In this document: piece after piece, positions 63,401 to 64,000 of the stretch
Layout: the number at the start of each line of letters is the position of its first letter
Numbering within the stretch: position 1 is the first letter of the stretch
Source: an uncultured Saprospiraceae bacterium
GTDB lineage: Bacteria > Bacteroidota > Bacteroidia > Chitinophagales > Saprospiraceae
Length of the DNA: 64,000 bases
Direction of reading: 5' to 3'
Assembly: GCA_938016265.1 (NCBI GenBank)
Contig: CALLWB010000070.1
Location: 42,994 to 106,993 of the forward strand
Position numbers and translations under genes: made by a program
The notes under the pieces: generated by a model
Told to the model about the DNA's origin: nothing
What the model saw: only the letters and a program-made list of their open reading frames with translations
Databases searched by the model: none

Positions 63401-63765
63401 GCTCCCACAGCCATTACTATATCACCGATGATGAGAAACTCTACAAGGGATATTATCAGAATGCAGCACCTTTTAAATATGGAGTCGCCTCTGTCAAATA
63501 CAATGACCGTTGGGGCCTGATCAATCGAAAAGGGATTGAGCTAATCGCTCCTAAATACCATAAATTTTCCACGTTCGAAGGTGGATACGCTAGCGTTCGG
63601 ATCAACAATTTTTCGGGTATTGCGGGGCTAAACGGACAAATATTGATCAAGCCCGAGTATGAATACATCACCTATGCAGGCGGTGGTCTTTTTAGAGTAG
63701 AGCATGGTGATAAGATTGGCTATTTTGACACCAACGGGGAGTGGGTTTGGCAACTGAGGGAATGA
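60439..63765 (+). CDS. Giant WG-repeat protein
   Basis: A 1108-residue secreted protein: signal peptide (MKYLLGLSLLFCISLVYC), then at least 20 WG-type repeats of ~45-55 residues. Each has a core such as KWGLIDAQGD, NGKWGSINTKGE, RKWGYINRKGN or RWGFIDVKGKEVIPP, followed by PxYD/KxxxF-x-G-A-V. About half keep WG; the rest have IG, FG, YG or HG in place of it. The repeats probably fold into a long propeller or solenoid that binds proteins or glycans. A non-canonical stretch at ~390-420 (NKARGRLWSSSSTSG) separates two blocks. Located probably in the periplasm or on the surface; no enzymatic residues seen. Confidence 0.92.
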   Translation: MKYLLGLSLLFCISLVYCQDQYYPVKIDKKWGLIDAQGDLFIDPVYDAVGHFSNGYAVIQTAGKIGLLDQFGKEVFAPKFQDIRVLDTVLFSVFENNNWRVINKQGTTILNQTYDQITLLNPQFIGFSQNGKWGIAHISGKLLADAIYEKVEAFENQFVIAGKPDNYDLITADGTVILNTTSKKLAVSDDLIFYKDTDKWGTISFEGTELLPAIHDNWTRISSNFYKFKIGNEALLFSNVTKKIISENDFFDFRFFSSNYVYTQANFKVGLMNAQGEQMVPTVFEEIQNYDNNQLFRVSQEGKWGIFEIGAKLRIDIKYDFIGPPTNSIAIVMSENKFGVINLNGELQTDIEYDRITLEQNEAKAYKNGTLNLITFTEDGQLQEDDHFENFGTIKVKNKARGRLWSSSSTSGNIDNPYLLKNFEWYYHTQTRKWGLRDRNTGKIVIPPTYFEIEVYKDLGFTIVSMEAIGNQTFERTRFNYYLTFGIINNEFGRPSTLYNLINVEVDDVVIDSMPIARCVFSNGKHGLISRRGGIINDNYAFIGKFENGLARVSIKGEMTAELPKNEYHLGKLDDYLDNLKTQHKLINNTKHDLQLEKEGVVQIKDGIWGFIDTLGKVAIQPQFEFVSDFNNGISIVKLNGKWGSINTKGELLIEPNFDRIHFIQNSRDSILRIYKNCEKYGVVDSTGRLAVEVKYDKIGQISEDRVPVKLGSKWGFVDKNGTPITPTKYEKVQPFSEGLAAVRYKRKWGYINRKGNLIIDHQFRRAGNFSDGKSWAAISSFLGYIDQKGAMIIEPQYHKCEDFNNGLAIVRIGSEHGVINESGKFVVKPKFKKIEPFGENGLAVVHYNALQSYGLINQKGERVGNEKFEKIMPFSEGRAAIRMNGKFGFIDVNGQIVIPPSYNRVEAFKEGRARFIKEGRWGFIDVKGKEVIPPMYSKCQDFKDGKAVVYKGFRSSGLITKDGSYLIEPHLGSLISFDEGRGLIRTRSHSHYYITDDEKLYKGYYQNAAPFKYGVASVKYNDRWGLINRKGIELIAPKYHKFSTFEGGYASVRINNFSGIAGLNGQILIKPEYEYITYAGGGLFRVEHGDKIGYFDTNGEWVWQLRE

Positions 63766-63782
63766 TGATACCTGCCTATCGG

Positions 63783-64000
63783 CGAATTCATTCGACCTGT
63801 ACAGATAAATTAGGTAGCTTGGAAAGGTTTGGAGCTCAGTGGGGTTTCGCTCTTTCAGAGCTTGTTTCAGTACGCTCATTTACTAGGGACGATGCCCTAG
63901 CTAATTTGTTAGGGCCCTTCAGGCTCAATCCTTGGAATCAAATCGTACGATGAATACCGTTAGGTATGGCTTATTAATAGCCTTGGGTTTCAACCCTAGG
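63783..64000. repeat. Palindrome-rich intergenic repeat region at the window edge
   Basis: Contains CGAATTCATTC (63783-63793, also at 45218), an AGGG-ACGATG-CCCT hairpin (about 63886-63899), GGCTTATTAATAGCC (63968-63982) and CCTTGGGTTTCAACCCTAGG (63981-64000). The last two are near-perfect palindromes of the REP type. No ORF is credible; the region runs off the window. Confidence 0.6.

Noticed and set aside
63741..63953. 70-residue ORF at the right edge
   Set aside because: Starts inside the WG-repeat gene and runs through palindromic repeat DNA.

Overview
The window looks like a chromosomal segment of a Bacteroidota bacterium, probably of the Saprospiraceae type (taxonomy is inference). Support: A/T-rich sequence, A-rich start regions without strong Shine-Dalgarno sites, several TAnnTTTG -7 elements (some with TTG/TTTG about 18-23 bp upstream), a PorV/PorQ-like and a PorE-like protein, one cargo protein with a type IX secretion (T9SS) C-terminal domain, a DUF4249 lipoprotein, type III glutamine synthetase and WG-repeat proteins. 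No phage, insertion sequence with transposase, tRNA, rRNA or CRISPR array was seen.

Layout. 1-5 kb: the 3' end of a giant coiled-coil gene with a ubiquitin-like C-terminus, convergent with an OmpA-like repeat protein across a perfect palindromic terminator. 5-12.5 kb: a 104-bp tandem duplication at the start of a DUF6940-like gene, a small membrane protein, an MFS transporter, a pair encoding a helix-hairpin-helix/beta-barrel protein and a PorV-like protein, and a GH1 glycosidase. 12.6-17 kb: a propeller lipoprotein, then an NAD-linked group (NAD(P)HX repair enzyme, sirtuin, Nudix hydrolase). 17-23.3 kb: GNAT, MltG, PanB, DUF4249 lipoprotein and DnaK with a candidate sigma-54-type promoter. 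23.3-31.7 kb: the most unusual region, four same-strand genes lacking Sec signals: a 1272-residue propeller/helical protein, a 726-residue protein sharing its N-terminal domain, a papain-like cysteine protease fused to a beta-sandwich, and an unknown 220-residue protein. A near-perfect Fur-box-like palindrome lies upstream. 31.7-39.4 kb: rimO, ppk1, a SixA-like phosphatase, the SRP RNA gene, transaldolase and GSIII. 39.4-45.2 kb: an AT-hook chromatin-like protein, small secreted proteins, and a BlaI/BlaR1-like pair behind a duplicated operator, followed by a strongly folded non-coding stretch. 45-51.3 kb: a PorE-like lipoprotein, a PI-PLC-like T9SS cargo, and a LytS/LytT-type two-component pair. 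51.3-64 kb: a TMTC-like membrane/TPR protein, TlpA-like lipoprotein, PurL, TerB-DnaJ protein, tocopherol-cyclase-family protein and a giant WG-repeat protein.

Most genes are housekeeping or envelope functions arranged singly or as short operons. Intergenic regions are rich in palindromic and dispersed short repeats. All functional calls come from reading the sequence against remembered families; no searches were run.
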